In this document: positions 60,774-64,000 of the stretch, one piece after another
Layout: every line of letters begins with the position of its first letter
Position numbering within the stretch: the stretch's first letter is position 1
Source: [Phialemoniopsis] sp. UDSM-2020
Taxonomy: Eukaryota > Ascomycota > Sordariomycetes > Thyridiales > Thyridiaceae
DNA: 64,000 bases
Reading direction: 5' to 3'
Assembly (NCBI GenBank): GCA_018873225.1
Contig: JAEILZ010000005.1
Coordinates: forward strand, 1,860,001 to 1,924,000
Position numbers and translations under genes: made by a program
Notes under the pieces: generated by a model
What the model was told of the DNA's origin: nothing
Databases searched by the model: none
The model's input: the letters and a program-made list of their open reading frames with translations, nothing else

Positions 60774-63700
60774 ATGGATCGCGCAAGGAAACGTCTGTCG
60801 CCATACCTGCTACTCTGTGTCTATGGTATCCTAACATCTAAATAGGTGAACTGCGCGACTTGAATCACCGCGCTTGGGCCGGCGAGACTGGTGAGAGCCC
60901 TACCCCTCAGCTTGGCTTCGAGCTGTGATCACGAGGCTAATTGCGCAGACCTCTTTGCCGTGAACAAGTCACTCGATTCCTCCCTCAAGAAGAACACAGC
61001 CTTCATTCGACGTCTCCGCACCGCAATCTCACCGGCAACCCTCAACTCCTTCCTGCAGGAGATCAAGACCTTGAGCCTGCACAAGTACCTTTCCGAGATC
61101 AACTCTGCCTGCTATGAGGGGCTCTGTAAGCTCAAGACCCCCGCCGAGGTCGAAGCTGGAGTGGAAATCGTCAGCGCCCTCCACCAGCGCTTTGGACCCG
61201 CCGAGTTTACCGAGTACCTGGGATGGCTTCTAGGCAAGGGCATGGCTACGCCTGACAAGAGTGTGCTAAAGACGTTGACCCAAGAAGCACGGGAGAAGGA
61301 AGAAAAGGACCGCCTTGTGAGGCAACGTATTTTACTGCGCGTTGTTACGGAGCTCTGGCTTGTTGGCATTTTGCGAACCCTCGACGACATCCGCCGTCCC
61401 GACGATGCTACCAAAGGTGCTACAGGGAAGACCCCCGAGATAAAGCCTCGCAGCAGCAGCTCGACCAAGGGTGCCGAACCCTTCCCTCTGGAGGTCCTGA
61501 AAGATCTGCTGGGTCATGACCGTGAGCACGCCAATCTACCACTGCTCGTTACTTTTGTCAAAGCATTTGGCTGGGACGTGCTAGGAGTGAAAGCAGCAGG
61601 CTCTGATGGCCGAAAAACCGTCGAAGAAGATGGCGCAACCAAGGCTGCTGACGGGACTGGCGAGCGAGAGGAGGGAGATGAGGACGTCAGTGTGACGGGA
61701 GATCCTCCTTTCACGCCCCCAGAGCTACAAGAGCGGTTCAGAAATATCCTCAAGCGGTACTTTGAAGATGTCAAGAGCCATCTCGTGCGGGACCAGAAGG
61801 CCATCTCCAGCCAGTCGCGTCGCAATGCCGAGGCCTATGTTAAGTCTGGCGAGGTTTTCGAAGATCGTCAAGCCAACTTCGAGAAGCAGGTGAAGGCCCA
61901 GGAGCGCCTCGTATCGAATGCCCAGGTCATTGCGGATGCTGTTGGCGCCGAGATGCCCGATCTCAAGGATGGCGATGACCCTCTAGCCGCCACTAATGCA
62001 TCCATCGGCCTTGTCAAGACCGATCTCCGGCAGGGCGAGTCTGGTATCTGGGAAGATGAAGAACAGCGTCGCTTCTACGAAAATCTTGTTGACCTCAAAG
62101 GCAAGGTTCCAGCTATCCTATTGGAAGACGTCAAAAAGAAGAAACCGGATGCAGATGAGCAGGTTGGCAAGAAAGTCGATCCCGCGGAGGCTGCGGAAAA
62201 TGCAAAGGCTGCTGATGCTGACGAGCAATCGACGGCTATCGCAAACAAGACCATTGGAGCTCAAGTTGATGCTCTACTTCTTCGACTTCCTGACCTGACA
62301 AACAAGGACATCATCGATCAGACCGCCGTTGACTTTTGTTTTCTCAATTCTAAGGCTTCCCGCAATAGGCTCATCAAGGCCCTTACCGAGGTGCCCAAAG
62401 GTCGCAGCGACCTTCTTCCCTGCTGGTCTCGATTGGTCGCAACACTGGGCCAATACATGCCGGACATCCCCAAGGGGCTTGTCGACTATCTCGATGCTGA
62501 GTTCCGCAGCCTTCAGAGGCGGAAGGAGAAGGACTTTCTGGGACAAGTTCGACTCAGCAACATCCGTTATCTAGCCGAGCTGACGAAATTTGGCATCGTG
62601 CCTGAGCATGTTGTCTTCCATTGTCTCAAAGTCAGCCTCGATGACTTCTCTCGAATGAACATTGAGATTATCTGCAACCTGCTCGAGAATTGCGGTCGCT
62701 ATCTGCTGCGCAGTCCGGAGACAGCCCCTCGAATGCATTCTTTTCTCGAGACACTACAGCGGAAGAAGTCTGTCCAGCACATTGGTCAGTCGGAGCGCAT
62801 GCTAATCGAGAATGCTGTGTACTACGTCGACCCTCCCGAGCGGCCAGCCATACAGCAAAAGGAGCGAACTCCGATGGAACTGTTCATCCGGAAGCTTATC
62901 TACATTGACCTGACCAAGCGCAATTACAGCAAGATTCTTAAACAGATCCGACGGTTGCACTGGGAAGAGAAGGAGGTTGTCAGCATCCTCGAGAAGGCAT
63001 TCTCGAAGCCTGGCAAAGTCAAGTACGGTAACATTCATCTGCTTTCGATATTATTGAGCGCTCTATACCGCTACCATGCCGCGTTTGCTGTCCGGGTCAT
63101 TGACAACGTGCTCGAATCCGTCTGCTTTGGGCTTGAACAGAACGACTTCAAGTTCAACCAGCGAAGGATTGCAGAGGTCAAATATCTTGGGGAGTTGTAC
63201 AACTATCGCATGCTTGAGCATCCCGTCATCTTTGACACGATGTACAAGATCATGACCTTCGGCCATGGTGGCCCACCAGTGCCCGGTCGTGTGAACCCAT
63301 TCGACCTGCCAGATGATTTCTTCAGGATCCGTCTGATTGCGACCATGCTTGAGACGTGCGGCGTCTTCTTCAACCGAGGTGCTGCGGGCAAGAAGTTGGA
63401 CTACTTCCTCTCCTTCTTCCAGTACTACATTTTCGCCAAAGACCCACTCCCCATGGACATTGAATTCATTGTGCAGGACATATTCGCCCTTACGAGACCC
63501 CAATGGAAGCTGGCGTCGAACTTCGAAGAAGCTGCCAAAGCGTTCCACCTTGCTGTTGCTCAGGATCAAAAGTCCACAGGAGCAGACAAGGCGGCTGATC
63601 AAGATGACGGCTCGGACTCTTCCTCTTCAGATGACGAAAACGCGGATGACCTTCCCGTGCCGGAGCCGGACTCTGATGAGGAAGAGGAAGATGATGAGGA

Positions 63701-64000
63701 AGAAGGCGAGGATCTAGAGCAGCATCTACCCTCCGGAGAGGGCGATTCGGAAGATGAGGCTATCGTTGTCACGCGCCAAGAGGAAGAGATCGACCCCGAG
63801 GACGAAGCTGACTTTGAGCGTGAGTATGCCAAGATGATGGCTGAGAGTCTAGAGTCACGCAAATTCGAGAGAAAGCCGCTCTTCGACGTTGCTCTGCCCG
63901 TGAGACCCAAAACTCGCGAGGCCAGTGCCACAGCCGAAGCCGGAGAGGGTGAATCGAGTGCTGCCACCGGAACTATGGCCTTCGCTCTCCTGACCAAACG
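60774..64000 (+). CDS. UPF2: UPF2/NMD2, nonsense-mediated mRNA decay factor (right end cut by window)
   Basis: Exons 60774-60792 (19 nt), 60846-60890 (45 nt) and 60949 onward, open to the window end; introns of 53 and 58 nt. About 1038 residues are visible; the C-terminus is missing. The joined start reads MDRARKRELRDLNHRAWAGE. A first MIF4G domain runs from about residue 25 (DLFAVNKSLDSSLKKNTAFI, FLQEIKTLSLHKYLSEI). A second lies around residues 460-660. A third, the UPF3-binding one, follows with LIYIDLTKRNYSKILKQIR, IRLIATMLETCGVFFN and YYIFAKDPLPMDIEF. An acidic stretch (DSSSSDDENADD, EEEEDDEEEGED) starts near 905, leading to the UPF1-binding part. UPF2 bridges UPF3 and UPF1 in the cytoplasm. 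The two tiny first exons make the start the weakest part of this model. Confidence 0.93.

Overview
The window is nuclear DNA of a filamentous ascomycete, most likely a Sordariomycete. Genes have short GT-AG introns (about 47-113 nt). The set includes a CreA/CRE1 repressor, a GLO3-type ArfGAP, a fungal-type assimilatory nitrate reductase and UPF2. There is no operon structure, and I see no tRNA, rRNA, CRISPR array or intact transposon. Exon coordinates were worked out by hand from splice sites and reading frame; for every complete gene the exon lengths sum to a multiple of three.

Layout: 1-13.2 kb is sparse. It holds a cysteine-rich GPI-anchored surface protein (minus), an L-fucose-permease-type sugar transporter (minus) and a RAD55-like recombination ATPase (minus), separated by multi-kilobase gaps. 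From 13.2 to 31.3 kb there is only one gene I can defend, the intronless carbon-catabolite repressor cre1, flanked by about 8 and 8.8 kb of sequence without a recognisable gene. From 31.3 to 42.1 kb the window is gene-dense housekeeping territory: a BTB-bromodomain protein, TIM21 and GLO3 on a shared promoter, a nitronate monooxygenase, the folate enzyme HPPK-DHPS, and a hypothetical protein.

From 43.4 to 52.9 kb lies a compact group that looks like a small pathway cluster: an anion/carboxylate-type MFS transporter, an alpha/beta hydrolase with a changed nucleophile elbow, a cytochrome P450 divergent from it, a C2H2 plus fungal_trans regulator, and a membrane cytochrome b5 that could feed electrons to the P450. 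I do not recognise it as a described cluster.

From 54.3 kb to the end are a divergent CAX-type cation/proton exchanger, an 899-aa nitrate reductase whose upstream region has four GATAA cores and a near-consensus NIT4 site, and UPF2, which runs off the right edge.

The main oddities are a bromodomain lacking both hallmark Kac-pocket residues, a hydrolase with Ser and Ala swapped at the active-site elbow, a CAX protein lacking both GN motifs, a GC-AG intron in GLO3, a perfect dyad in the hydrolase/P450 promoter, and a recurrent CTCCGTAC palindrome family in intergenic DNA.
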